Below, piece by piece: positions 44,487-52,313 of a DNA stretch of 64,000 nucleotides. Position numbers and translations under genes: made by a program. This stretch comes from an uncultured Bacteroidales bacterium (lineage in GTDB: Bacteria; Bacteroidota; Bacteroidia; Bacteroidales; F082), in the NCBI GenBank assembly GCA_905234765.1, contig CAJOIF010000022.1, positions 26,389 to 90,388 on the forward strand, read 5' to 3'. Each line of letters opens with the position of its first letter. The first letter of the stretch is position 1. The notes under the pieces are model-generated. The model searched no databases. It was not told the DNA's origin and worked only from the letters and a program-made list of their open reading frames with translations.

Positions 44487-45275
44487 TCATAACACGTCAT
44501 GAACGACATTCGAGCCACCTGAGCAACTACAACCTGAAGTGGATGCATTGCCCGTATAATGCAGGTCGCTGGAACCTGAAAGGTCAACTTTGATGCTGTT
44601 GTCACAATGGAGGTAGGCATCACTTGAACCTGACATCTCTCCTCTGCATTTCGAGCATGAGAACGCATACCTTGTCCCATCAACTTTCCTCTGGAAGGTG
44701 CTGGAACCTGACAAATCCATCTTAAACGTGGGGGCTTGGCCCGTAATGGCGGCATTAGAGGATCCGCTCATGTCAAGAAATAACTCAGAGGCTGCATTTA
44801 CATTACCATAAAAGTTCGAAGCACCCGACGCGTCAATCTCAACTTTGTCGGCAGCAATGTTACAATAGAAATCCGAGGCACCTGACAACTCCACCTCCAC
44901 CTTTTGGCCTTGAAGACCGAAACTGGAATGAAATTCAGAAGCACCCGACAAATCAACGTTCGTCAAATTAATGTTATAAGGAATAACTGCTTTCAATTCG
45001 GTATCGTTCACAACCACAGCTACTGGTTTAAGTCTGATTTTCAACTTGTTGCCATCAACTTCCACCACAACCTTGGGCATTATGTTTTCGCCTGCCGTAA
45101 TCGTGACTTGACTCACCGCATCGCTGACGGTGACCTCAAAAGCATCCTCCACCTGAAGTTCGGTATAGTTGCCTGAGACACTGAATTCTTTCGTGATTGG
45201 ATCACCCGCGTTTTTGTAGCAACCGGTAAACGCAAACAAAATAAGGACTGAAAAAACTGCAAAATACTTCTTCAT
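44487..45275 (-). CDS. GIN domain (DUF2807) lipoprotein
   Basis: This 262-aa lipoprotein has a signal ending LFAFTGC. The mature part is a DUF2807/GIN beta-helix, with an opening FSVSGNYTELQVEDAFEVTVSD and repeated L/MSG(A/S)S turns: LSGASEF, LSGASDF, ASGASNF, MSGSSNA, LSGSSTF, MSGSSDA, LSGSSDL. These seven ladder turns are typical of the family, whose function is unknown, perhaps adhesion or head-to-tail assembly. The end is Cys-rich (SGCSCSGGSN). ATG 45275 is chosen because the longer frame has no signal character. Confidence 0.88.
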   Translation of the reverse strand: MKKYFAVFSVLILFAFTGCYKNAGDPITKEFSVSGNYTELQVEDAFEVTVSDAVSQVTITAGENIMPKVVVEVDGNKLKIRLKPVAVVVNDTELKAVIPYNINLTNVDLSGASEFHSSFGLQGQKVEVELSGASDFYCNIAADKVEIDASGASNFYGNVNAASELFLDMSGSSNAAITGQAPTFKMDLSGSSTFQRKVDGTRYAFSCSKCRGEMSGSSDAYLHCDNSIKVDLSGSSDLHYTGNASTSGCSCSGGSNVVHDVL

Positions 45276-45335
45276 GATAAAACGACCGCTGTTATATACC
45301 ATCGGGGCATCGGTTTTTGTTGATGTATTCGACGG

Positions 45336-45343
45336 CAAAAATA
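45336..45343 (-). promoter_or_regulatory. -7 box TATTTTTG for the GIN-domain gene
   Basis: A TAnnTTTG match 61 bp upstream of the ATG at 45275; divergent from the deoC promoter. Confidence 0.5.
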
Positions 45344-45384
45344 CAACAAAAACCCATTTTTCGCTCCGTTTCAAGAAAAATCCT

Positions 45385-45392
45385 TATTTTTG
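45385..45392 (+). promoter_or_regulatory. -7 box TATTTTTG for deoC
   Basis: A TAnnTTTG match 21 bp before the deoC ATG at 45413. Confidence 0.55.
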
Positions 45393-45412
45393 AAGCCCAA
45401 ATCCAAACCATC

Positions 45413-46255
45413 ATGAAATTCAAACCTTACAACCATAGCGAAACTGCACTCAACGAGCGCATCAGGCTTATTATCAACGAAGAAAAGAAAAAAGGCAACG
45501 AGAAAGAAGCCCTGCGCACTATTTTCCAAAGCATCGACTTCACCACCCTCGAAGCCTTTGATAACGAGTCGAAAATCAAAGACTTCTGCGAAAAGGCACT
45601 GGCTTTCCCGAAGCAAAAACCACATCTCTCGGTGCCCGCCATCTGCATCTACAGCCCTTTTATCCGTCAAGCCAAGCAACAGCTTGAAGGTAGCGGCATC
45701 CGTGTTGCTACGGTGGCTTGCTGCTTCCCCTCAGGACAAATGCCCTTTGACCTAAAAGTCAAAGAGGTGGAGTATTGCGTCAATGAGGGTGCCGATGAGG
45801 TGGACATGGTCATCTCGCGCGGCACGTTCCTCGCGGGACGTTACGATGAAGTCTTTGACGAAATCAAGACCATCAAGGAGACTTGCGGCAATAAAGCCAA
45901 GCTGAAAGTTATCCTTGAGACGGGCGAACTGAAAACAGTTGAGAACATCCGCAAAGCCAGCGAACTCGCCATTCTTGCGGGAGCCGACTTCATCAAAACC
46001 TCAACAGGCAAGGTACCCGTGGCCGCCACACCGCTCGCCGCCATCATCATGATTGACACCATCAAGGAATACTATGAGGCCACAGGCAAAAAGGTCGGCT
46101 TCAAGCCCGCTGGCGGCATGAAGACCCCAGAAGACGCCCTCACCTATTATTATTTGGTGAAAAACATCCTTGGCGAGCAGTGGCTCAACCCGAACCTCTT
46201 CCGCGTGGGCACGAGCCGTCTTGCTGGGTTGATTCTTGAACAGATAAACAAATAA
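45413..46255 (+). CDS. deoC: Deoxyribose-phosphate aldolase
   Basis: DeoC (280 aa) cleaves 2-deoxyribose 5-phosphate to glyceraldehyde 3-phosphate and acetaldehyde in nucleoside catabolism. The Schiff-base Lys is K195 in DFIKTSTGK; the second Lys is in GFKPAGGMK, and the proton-relay Asp is in EVDMVIS (Asp 131). ATG 45413 fits the family length and follows a promoter box by 21 bp; upstream in-frame codons are not conserved-looking. It is the first of a plus-strand series of small metabolic genes. Confidence 0.96.
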   Translation: MKFKPYNHSETALNERIRLIINEEKKKGNEKEALRTIFQSIDFTTLEAFDNESKIKDFCEKALAFPKQKPHLSVPAICIYSPFIRQAKQQLEGSGIRVATVACCFPSGQMPFDLKVKEVEYCVNEGADEVDMVISRGTFLAGRYDEVFDEIKTIKETCGNKAKLKVILETGELKTVENIRKASELAILAGADFIKTSTGKVPVAATPLAAIIMIDTIKEYYEATGKKVGFKPAGGMKTPEDALTYYYLVKNILGEQWLNPNLFRVGTSRLAGLILEQINK

Positions 46256-46304
46256 ACAAATAAATAAATTATGAATGTCGCAATGCGACGCTGGGCTTTG
46301 CCCC

Positions 46305-46330
46305 CATTCAACATTCAACATTCAGCATTC
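46305..46330. repeat. Short tandem CATTCAA/CATTCAG repeat
   Basis: Four near-copies of a 7-mer CATTCAA lie between deoC and the OsmC gene; a simple-sequence repeat with no visible function. Confidence 0.5.
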
Positions 46331-46349
46331 CGAATTAAAAACAAAGAAT

Positions 46350-46760
46350 ATGGCAACAATAAAAGGAACCTATAAAGGCAATCTCCGCAACGAGATGACC
46401 CATGTGCAATCGGGCAACACCATCCTCACCGACGCGCCCACCGATAACCACGGCAAAGGCGAAGCCTTCTCGCCCACCGACCTCGCCTGCGCGGCACTCG
46501 CCGGCTGCATGATGACCATCATGGGCATCAGCGCGCAAGGCCACAAATTCGATATTGACGGCACCACCTACACGGTGAAGAAGACCATGAACGCCGACCC
46601 CCGCCGTATCGGGCAAATCGACATCGTGTTCAACTTCCCAGCTAAGGAATACACTGAAAGACAAAAGTCCCTGCTGTGGGCCGCCGCCGAAAGCTGTCCT
46701 GTGGGCCGCTCACTGCACCCCGATGTCATCGTCAACATCACCATGAACTTCCAAGCGTGA
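46350..46760 (+). CDS. OsmC/Ohr family peroxide-type reductase
   Basis: This 136-aa protein of the OsmC family reduces organic hydroperoxides or related thiol substrates using two cysteines, here Cys53 (AGCMMT) and Cys116 (ESCPVGRSL), in the usual positions. The family block SPTDLACAALAGC is present. Sub-family (OsmC, Ohr or YhfA-like) is not clear; the short form with GRSLHPDVIVNI is closest to YhfA-like. Its stop overlaps the next start (TGATG), so it is coupled to a thioesterase. Confidence 0.9.
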   Translation: MATIKGTYKGNLRNEMTHVQSGNTILTDAPTDNHGKGEAFSPTDLACAALAGCMMTIMGISAQGHKFDIDGTTYTVKKTMNADPRRIGQIDIVFNFPAKEYTERQKSLLWAAAESCPVGRSLHPDVIVNITMNFQA

Positions 46761-47140
46761 TGGAATACGATGCACTGAAAGGATTGCGCCACAGCGTGGC
46801 TCTCGTAGTGGAGCATAAGGACACCGCCGCCGTTTACGGTTCAGGCGCATTGGAGGTGTTTGCCACCCCCGCCATGATTGCCCTGATGGAGAAGACTTGT
46901 CTGGAAAGCGTTGCCGACAAAATCGGCGAAGGCAACACCACCGTAGGCATTGCGGTCAACATCAAGCACTTGAAGGCCAGTCCCGTGGGCTCCACCATCC
47001 GCTGCGAGGCAGAACTCGTCGAGGTGGACCGCCGCCGTTTGGTTTTCTCAGTAAAATGCTTCGAGGATGAGACACTAATTGGCGAAGGCATCCATGAACG
47101 CTTTGTCGTTGATAGCCAAAAGTTTATGAGCAAATTCTAA
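46760..47140 (+). CDS. Hotdog-fold thioesterase, FlK-like
   Basis: This 126-aa protein resembles the fluoroacetyl-CoA thioesterase-like hotdog family. It has the central helix block VFATPAMIALMEKTCLESVA with Thr 36 and Glu 44, and NIKHLKASPVGSTIRCEAEL with a His, corresponding to the Thr-Glu-His set of FlK, and then HERFVVDSQKF. The substrate is unknown. Its start overlaps the OsmC stop by one base. Confidence 0.87.
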   Translation: MEYDALKGLRHSVALVVEHKDTAAVYGSGALEVFATPAMIALMEKTCLESVADKIGEGNTTVGIAVNIKHLKASPVGSTIRCEAELVEVDRRRLVFSVKCFEDETLIGEGIHERFVVDSQKFMSKF

Positions 47141-47145
47141 CAACC

Positions 47146-47394
47146 ATGAGATACACCTACCGAACCCAAGGCACCTGCAGTCAAGCCATCGAGTTTGAAA
47201 TTGAGGACGGCATCCTGAAAAACGTGCAGTTCTACGGTGGCTGCAACGGCAACACCCAAGGCGTCAGCGCCTTGGTAGATGGCATGAAAGTTGATGAAGT
47301 ACTCCAGCGTTTGGAAGGCATCCGCTGCGGCTTCAAGAACACCTCCTGCCCCGACCAGTTGTGCAAGGCCATCCGTGCGGCAATGCGAGAATAA
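47146..47394 (+). CDS. TSCPD domain protein (TIGR03905-like)
   Basis: This 82-aa protein is of the small TSCPD family, named for its TSCPDQL motif and first noted as a ribonucleotide-reductase accessory domain. It has TQGTCSQAIEFEIEDGILKNVQFYGGCNGN, GIRCGFKNTSCPDQLCKAI: the Cys residues may bind metal. It follows the thioesterase by 5 bp and belongs to the same operon. Function is unknown. Confidence 0.9.
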   Translation: MRYTYRTQGTCSQAIEFEIEDGILKNVQFYGGCNGNTQGVSALVDGMKVDEVLQRLEGIRCGFKNTSCPDQLCKAIRAAMRE

Positions 47395-47461
47395 AGCCCA
47401 ACCGAACAATATAGCCTTAACGATATCGTTTAATAACAACAAACAAATAAACATTACTATT

Positions 47462-48571
47462 ATGAAAAAACAATTCATTCCTTTGGCGGTCTTGACTTTG
47501 GCCATTATTATGACCGCTTTTACCAGTTGCAAAAAGCAAAAACCTGAAGACGAAACTCCCGCCCAAGAGGGTCTGTATTTGGGCATTGTTGGCTTCAACT
47601 CCGAGCTTTATACCATGCCGCTTGGCTTGCTGAATCAAAGCACAAAACACAATTTCTCTGACTTTATTGACCAATTGTCCATGCAAAACGGCACGATCCT
47701 CTATCACGCTGTCAATGCGAGCCTCAATAGTCTGACATCAGCCCACGTTCCAGAGAACCTCATCAACGCCTCCATCGTGACCTTCACTGACGGCCTCGAC
47801 CAAGGCTCTTACGCTCTGTCAAATGCCTACAACTCCGGCAGCGAGTATCTTGCAGCCGTCCATTCGAGAATCATGAATGAACAAGTCGGCAACACCCACA
47901 TTTCAGCCTACTCCATCGGCGTACCCGGTTCCGACGTGGTCAATATGGACGATTTCCGCAACAACCTCAACAAACTCTCCAGCGATCCCGACAACAATGT
48001 ATTTGAAGTCAACGACATGAGCGAGGCTGCGGATAAGTTTGCCGAAATCGCTCAACAACTCTACAACCAAAGCACGGTCTACAATGTGACGCTGACCATC
48101 CCTGTTCAAGAGCCCAACTCCGTCATCAGGTTCACCTTTGACAATGTGAACAATGCTTCGGAATCCACCCATTACATCGAAGGAACCTATATCCGCACCA
48201 ACAACAACGTGGGACAACTGACCAACATCACCTATTATGGTGTGAATTGCATGTCGGGAAGCACCGTATCCGCCTCTTCTTCAGGAGCAAAAGATGTCTT
48301 CACATTCCAAAACCTCTTCGATTCTAACGGCAATCAAGTTACCACAGAAAACGTAAAGCTTTGGAACTGGAATGCTTCTAATGAATACTGGGGACAAAAC
48401 AGCGAGTTTGACACTTCAGGCGGTTCCCAAATCGTAGAAGAGTACAAAAGTGCCATGATTATGCTCGTGCTTGACTGCTCCAGTTCGCTCGGTAGCGACT
48501 TCACCAACATGAAGGAGGCCGCCAAATTCTTCATTGGAACCCTGATTGGCAACTATAACGGAAGAAAATAA
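47462..48571 (+). CDS. vWA-like lipoprotein with C-terminal DxSxS motif
   Basis: This 369-aa lipoprotein has a signal ending MTAFTSC. The middle (about 95-205) resembles a von Willebrand A domain after its first strand: ASIVTFTDGLDQGSYALSNAY with the TDG metal-site Thr/Asp, and ISAYSIGVPGSDVVNMDDF. The usual N-terminal metal motif DxSxS is missing there (GLYLGIVGFNSEL instead), but a perfect one, VLDCSSSLGSDFTNMKEAAKFFI, occurs at the very C terminus (about residue 340), after ~100 residues of unassigned beta-rich sequence. This may be a circularly permuted vWA fold, or two partial ones. It is 67 bp behind the TSCPD gene and ends at a terminator. Confidence 0.75.
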   Translation: MKKQFIPLAVLTLAIIMTAFTSCKKQKPEDETPAQEGLYLGIVGFNSELYTMPLGLLNQSTKHNFSDFIDQLSMQNGTILYHAVNASLNSLTSAHVPENLINASIVTFTDGLDQGSYALSNAYNSGSEYLAAVHSRIMNEQVGNTHISAYSIGVPGSDVVNMDDFRNNLNKLSSDPDNNVFEVNDMSEAADKFAEIAQQLYNQSTVYNVTLTIPVQEPNSVIRFTFDNVNNASESTHYIEGTYIRTNNNVGQLTNITYYGVNCMSGSTVSASSSGAKDVFTFQNLFDSNGNQVTTENVKLWNWNASNEYWGQNSEFDTSGGSQIVEEYKSAMIMLVLDCSSSLGSDFTNMKEAAKFFIGTLIGNYNGRK

Positions 48572-48590
48572 TCCTTCCCAAGACCACACA

Positions 48591-48630
48591 ACGGCAATAT
48601 CAAGTGTCTTTGGTATTGCCGTTTTACTTT
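48591..48630 (+). terminator. Terminator after the vWA-like gene
   Basis: ACGGCAATA/TATTGCCGT stem with a 14-nt loop is followed by TTTACTTTT; it precedes the 5-FTHF cyclo-ligase start by 16 bp. Confidence 0.8.
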
Positions 48631-48645
48631 TCAACAGCAACTAAC

Positions 48646-49170
48646 ATGGAAAAGAAAGAACTGCGCGCCCACATCAAGGCATTGAAAAAGCAGCACACCA
48701 AGGAACAGCTTCTCGAACAGTCGGAGAAGATTTTGGCCAAACTGGAACAGCATCCCGATTTCGTGAAGGCCAATAGAATCATGCTTTACAGCGCCCTGCC
48801 CGACGAGGTGCAGACGCAAGCCTTCCTCGAGAAATGGCACCTGAAGAAGCAGATCATCCTTCCCACTGTGGTCGGCGACGACATCATCCCGGTGGAATTT
48901 GCCGCCGACACCGCCTTTGCCGTGGGCGACTTCAACATCCTTGAACCGCAGAACGAGCCATACACGGGCGACTTCGACCTCATCGTCGTCCCTGGCGTGG
49001 CCTTCGACCACAACGGCAACCGCCTCGGTCGCGGGAAGGGTTATTACGACCGATTTCTGTGCCATCACCTCGACGTGAAACGCATCGGCATCTGCTTCGA
49101 CTTCCAATTGGTTGACGAAGTGCCCGCCGAGCCTTTCGATATCCGCATGGACGAGGTGATGACTTTATAA
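48646..49170 (+). CDS. 5-formyltetrahydrofolate cyclo-ligase
   Basis: This 174-aa enzyme uses ATP to convert 5-formyl-THF into 5,10-methenyl-THF, returning folate to the one-carbon pool. It has the N-terminal helix with KELRAHIKALKKQ, the folate-site strand IMLYSALPDEV, and the ATP/Mg motif PGVAFDHNGNRLGRGKGYYDRFL. ATG 48646 is preferred to earlier frame codons inside the terminator. A bidirectional terminator follows before the convergent sppA. Confidence 0.93.
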   Translation: MEKKELRAHIKALKKQHTKEQLLEQSEKILAKLEQHPDFVKANRIMLYSALPDEVQTQAFLEKWHLKKQIILPTVVGDDIIPVEFAADTAFAVGDFNILEPQNEPYTGDFDLIVVPGVAFDHNGNRLGRGKGYYDRFLCHHLDVKRIGICFDFQLVDEVPAEPFDIRMDEVMTL

Positions 49171-49174
49171 AACA

Positions 49175-49214
49175 AAAAAAATGCGGAGCCACCCAAGGCG
49201 ACCCCGCATTTTTC
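49175..49214. terminator. Bidirectional terminator between cyclo-ligase and sppA
   Basis: AAAAATGCGG pairs with CCGCATTTTT across a 17-nt loop between convergent genes. Confidence 0.85.
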
Positions 49215-49229
49215 ATTCAGTTATAGCGA

Positions 49230-51011
49230 TTATTCTACGACGATGTCAAACGGCATCCTAGCCTGGATGCCCGTGTTCTTTTGCAGGTTCTCCAAACCCT
49301 TCATGTAGTCGTAATAGCCACCCAGTTTGCTGCGCATGGCGGCATCAAGTTTGTCGCTACCGTTGAGTTGCTCCATAAAACGAGCCATAAAGTCCTTCTG
49401 TTTGGGCATCTCAACCACCTTGTAGTCCTCGCTGATTCCCGCTTTTTCGGCAGCATAAACGATAGCATCTTCCATATCACCCAGTTGGTCGACCAGGCCG
49501 AGACCAATGGCATCGGCACCCGCCCACACACGGCCTTGACCAATACTGTCGACATAAGTCTGGCGCAAGCCACGACCTTCAGCGACACGACCAGTGAAAT
49601 CCTCATAGGTCTTCACCACCATCTCCTGCAACTTGGCATATTGGAACGAGGTCAACGGCTCGGTAACGCTACCGAAATCAGCGTTCTCATTGGTTTTGGC
49701 CACGTCAAAGGTCAAGCCGATCTTATCGTTGAGGAGGCCTTTCATGTTGGGGAACGTACCAAACACACCTATCGAACCCGTGAGCGTGGTGGGGTCAGCG
49801 AAGATATAATCGGCTTTGGCCGAAATCCAATATCCACCCGAAGCCGCGTAATTACCCATCGTGACGATGACTGGCTTTTCTTGTTTGGCCAAGTCAAGTT
49901 CGCGTCCGATAACGGCAGAAGCCAAGGCACTACCACCAGGCGAATTGACACGCAACACGATAGCCTTCACTTTCTCGTCTTCACGAGCCTTGCGGATGGT
50001 CTTACTGAGGTTATCGGAGTAGATGTTTTCATCGCTGCCCTTGCCATCGAAGATTTGACCCGAAGCATAGATGACGGCCACCTCATTCTTGCTGTTGTTT
50101 TTGACGCTAAAGGATTTGGCGTATTTGGCGTTGGACACCGCATTGATGTCCTTATTGCTGCCGGTCAAGCCCTTCAATTCATCAAGCACTTGATCCTTGT
50201 AATACAAGTTGTCGACCAAGCCGCATTCGAGTGCCCTGTCGGCATTGAACATGGTCTCCAAGTTATCTGCGATCTGGTTCAGCTGCTCCACGCTGATATT
50301 GCGGCTTGAGCTAATACCTGCTAAGATTTGTCCCCAGACGGTGCCAAGCAGCTTGTCCATCTGCTCGCGATTCGATTCGCTCATCTTCTCCAAGAAATAA
50401 GGCTCCACGGCGCTCTTGAAGCGGTTGTTGGGACCGCGCACAATCTGCATTTCAACATCAAGTTTATCCAAAAGACGCTTGTAGAACATGATCTGCGTTG
50501 CCATGCCATGCAGGTCAAGCATACCTTCAGGATTCAGGAACACCTTGTCAGCGACGGAAGCCATATAATACGCGCTTTGGGAATAGCTTTCGGCATAACT
50601 GACGATAAACTTACCCGAATCCTTAAACTCAATCAGTTTGTCGCGGAGTTCCTGAAGCGTAGCCGTTGAGGTAGGTATACTGCTCAGATCAAGATAGATA
50701 CCCTTGATATTGTCATCGGTCTTGGCATGTTCGATGTTGCGCAAGATTTCATTCAATCCCGTCATGTCCTGCGACTCCATAGTATTAAAGTTGATGCCAC
50801 CAAAGGGGTTGTCAGAGGTGCGATCGGGAATGCTGTAGTCCAACTTCATGTAAAGCACTGAGTTGGGTTTCACTGTGGTCGAGGTCTCCGAATTAGATTT
50901 CGTAAGGTTCGAAATCATGGCAGAAACCACACCGACTTTGACAAAGAAGTTGATTAACAATGCGATAAGCGTGCCGAGGAAGGCAGCAAGTACGACTTTG
51001 TAGAATTTCAT
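49230..51011 (-). CDS. sppA: Signal peptide peptidase SppA
   Basis: SppA (593 aa), a membrane-anchored Ser/Lys protease, degrades cleaved signal peptides and other membrane peptides. One N-terminal membrane helix (about 7-30) is followed by two tandem ClpP-like domains: the first holds the catalytic Lys (K156 in YYMASVADKVFL), the second the nucleophile Ser (about residue 390 in GNYAASGGYWIS). This split active site is that of the long (67K-type) SppA. TTLTGSIGVFGTFPNMKGLL is the conserved block after it. It has a -7 box upstream and is divergent from folK. Confidence 0.96.
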   Translation of the reverse strand: MKFYKVVLAAFLGTLIALLINFFVKVGVVSAMISNLTKSNSETSTTVKPNSVLYMKLDYSIPDRTSDNPFGGINFNTMESQDMTGLNEILRNIEHAKTDDNIKGIYLDLSSIPTSTATLQELRDKLIEFKDSGKFIVSYAESYSQSAYYMASVADKVFLNPEGMLDLHGMATQIMFYKRLLDKLDVEMQIVRGPNNRFKSAVEPYFLEKMSESNREQMDKLLGTVWGQILAGISSSRNISVEQLNQIADNLETMFNADRALECGLVDNLYYKDQVLDELKGLTGSNKDINAVSNAKYAKSFSVKNNSKNEVAVIYASGQIFDGKGSDENIYSDNLSKTIRKAREDEKVKAIVLRVNSPGGSALASAVIGRELDLAKQEKPVIVTMGNYAASGGYWISAKADYIFADPTTLTGSIGVFGTFPNMKGLLNDKIGLTFDVAKTNENADFGSVTEPLTSFQYAKLQEMVVKTYEDFTGRVAEGRGLRQTYVDSIGQGRVWAGADAIGLGLVDQLGDMEDAIVYAAEKAGISEDYKVVEMPKQKDFMARFMEQLNGSDKLDAAMRSKLGGYYDYMKGLENLQKNTGIQARMPFDIVVE

Positions 51012-51039
51012 GATACTTAAATTTTAATAGTCCGAAGTG

Positions 51040-51047
51040 CAAAAGTA
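51040..51047 (-). promoter_or_regulatory. -7 box TACTTTTG for sppA
   Basis: A TAnnTTTG match 29 bp upstream of the sppA ATG; -33 TTG only at a 26-bp spacing. Confidence 0.5.
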
Positions 51048-51080
51048 GTATTTTCCTAGTTTCGGTTCGTATCAAAATGC

Positions 51081-51088
51081 TATATTTG
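51081..51088 (+). promoter_or_regulatory. -7 box TATATTTG for folK
   Basis: A TAnnTTTG match 16 bp before the folK ATG, divergent from the sppA promoter. Confidence 0.55.
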
Positions 51089-51103
51089 CAAAAAAAATCC
51101 ACA

Positions 51104-51619
51104 ATGATGGAAACGGCGCATCTCCTTTTTGGATCCAACATGGGCGACAAAGCGGCTCTTTTCGACCAGGCTTGCCATTATATTAATAATAGGTGTGGTC
51201 GGATTAATGCCTTGTCGTCGGCCTATGAGTCAGAGCCTTGGGGTTTTGAGGCACAAGAATGGTTCTTGAATCGGCTGATTGTGCTGGAAACCGAATTGGA
51301 ACCTGAAACGTTGATGCGCGAACTGCTTGACATAGAAGCCTTAATGGGGCGAAAACGGCATCCCGACGAGGAAGGCTACACCTCCCGTCCCGTTGATTTG
51401 GACATCTTGTATTATGGCCAACAAAACATCCATACCGAAAAGGTCGTCATACCACATCCTCGGCTGCATCTGCGCCGTTTCGCCCTGTTGCCTTTGTGTG
51501 AAGTGATTCCTGATTTCGTGCATCCCGTCCTCGGCCTTACCCAAACCGAGCTTTTGGAACGCTGCAATGACCCGCTCGTAGTGAGAAAGATTGAAACCAC
51601 GTTAACCGACAATCCATGA
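51104..51619 (+). CDS. folK: HPPK, folate pathway pyrophosphokinase
   Basis: This 171-aa enzyme transfers pyrophosphate from ATP to 6-hydroxymethyl-7,8-dihydropterin. The family block LLFGSNMGDKAALFDQAC opens the chain, WGFEAQEWFLNRLIVLETELEP follows, then RPVDLDILYYG with the metal-binding Asp pair and IPHPRLHLRRFALLPLCEV. ATG 51104 is chosen (a second ATG follows at 51107). It overlaps the next gene by 4 bp (ATGA). Confidence 0.95.
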   Translation: MMETAHLLFGSNMGDKAALFDQACHYINNRCGRINALSSAYESEPWGFEAQEWFLNRLIVLETELEPETLMRELLDIEALMGRKRHPDEEGYTSRPVDLDILYYGQQNIHTEKVVIPHPRLHLRRFALLPLCEVIPDFVHPVLGLTQTELLERCNDPLVVRKIETTLTDNP

Positions 51620-52257
51620 ATTACAACTATATCGCCATAGAGGGAACCCTTGGTGCGGGCAAGACCACTCTTGCTTCGCGCATCGCCAACGATTTCAATG
51701 GGAAGCTGGTCCTCGAAGAATTTGAGGCCGACAAAAACCCATTCCTACCCAAATTCTACAAAGAGCCCGACAAATACTCGTTCCAAGTGGAAATGACTTT
51801 TCTGGCATTGAGATACCAGCAACTGAAAGAAAAACTCGGTGCCCTTGACCTCTTTCACGACTTCATCATCTCTGACTATTACGTAGCCAAATCGCTGATT
51901 TTCTCGCGCAACAACCTGCAAGAGGACGAGTATCAATTATTCTCTCGTTTTTTCAACATCATTTTCTCCGATATGCCCAAACCAGAACTGTTGGTCTATC
52001 TTTATTCTGACGTAAGCCGTCTGCAAGCTAACATTCGGAAACGGGGACGTAGTTATGAACAGGAAATCAGCGATGCTTATTTGGAAAGCATCCAGCAGGG
52101 CTATTTCGACTTCCTACGCCAGCAGCAGGACCACATGCGCATCCTTATCTTGGACACCAATCGACTTGATTTCGTGGCCAACGAGGCCGATTACCTTAAA
52201 ATCATTGAGGCCATCAACCAACCCTATGAGTTGGGGATACATCGGATAGCACTGTAA
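51616..52257 (+). CDS. Deoxynucleoside kinase
   Basis: This 213-aa enzyme of the deoxynucleoside kinase (dCK/dGK/dAK) family salvages deoxynucleosides with ATP. The P-loop is IEGTLGAGKTT (8-18), LEEFEADKNPFLPKFY contains the substrate-site Glu, and DYYVAKSLIFSRNNL carries the DRS-like segment (here DYY). LYSDVSRLQANIRKRGRSYEQEI is the lid with its Arg cluster. It overlaps folK by 4 bp, so the pair is translationally coupled, and a strong terminator follows. The preferred nucleoside is not clear from sequence. Confidence 0.92.
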   Translation: MNYNYIAIEGTLGAGKTTLASRIANDFNGKLVLEEFEADKNPFLPKFYKEPDKYSFQVEMTFLALRYQQLKEKLGALDLFHDFIISDYYVAKSLIFSRNNLQEDEYQLFSRFFNIIFSDMPKPELLVYLYSDVSRLQANIRKRGRSYEQEISDAYLESIQQGYFDFLRQQQDHMRILILDTNRLDFVANEADYLKIIEAINQPYELGIHRIAL

Positions 52258-52264
52258 GAAAGCA

Positions 52265-52296
52265 CAAAAAAAGCCGCTCGATTGAGCGGCTTTTTC
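52265..52296. terminator. Terminator after the folK-dNK pair
   Basis: AAAAAGCCGCTC pairs with GAGCGGCTTTTT across a 4-nt loop; it can also serve the convergent OmpA-family gene. Confidence 0.9.
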
Positions 52297-52313
52297 ATTC
52301 ATGCGTCAGGAGA

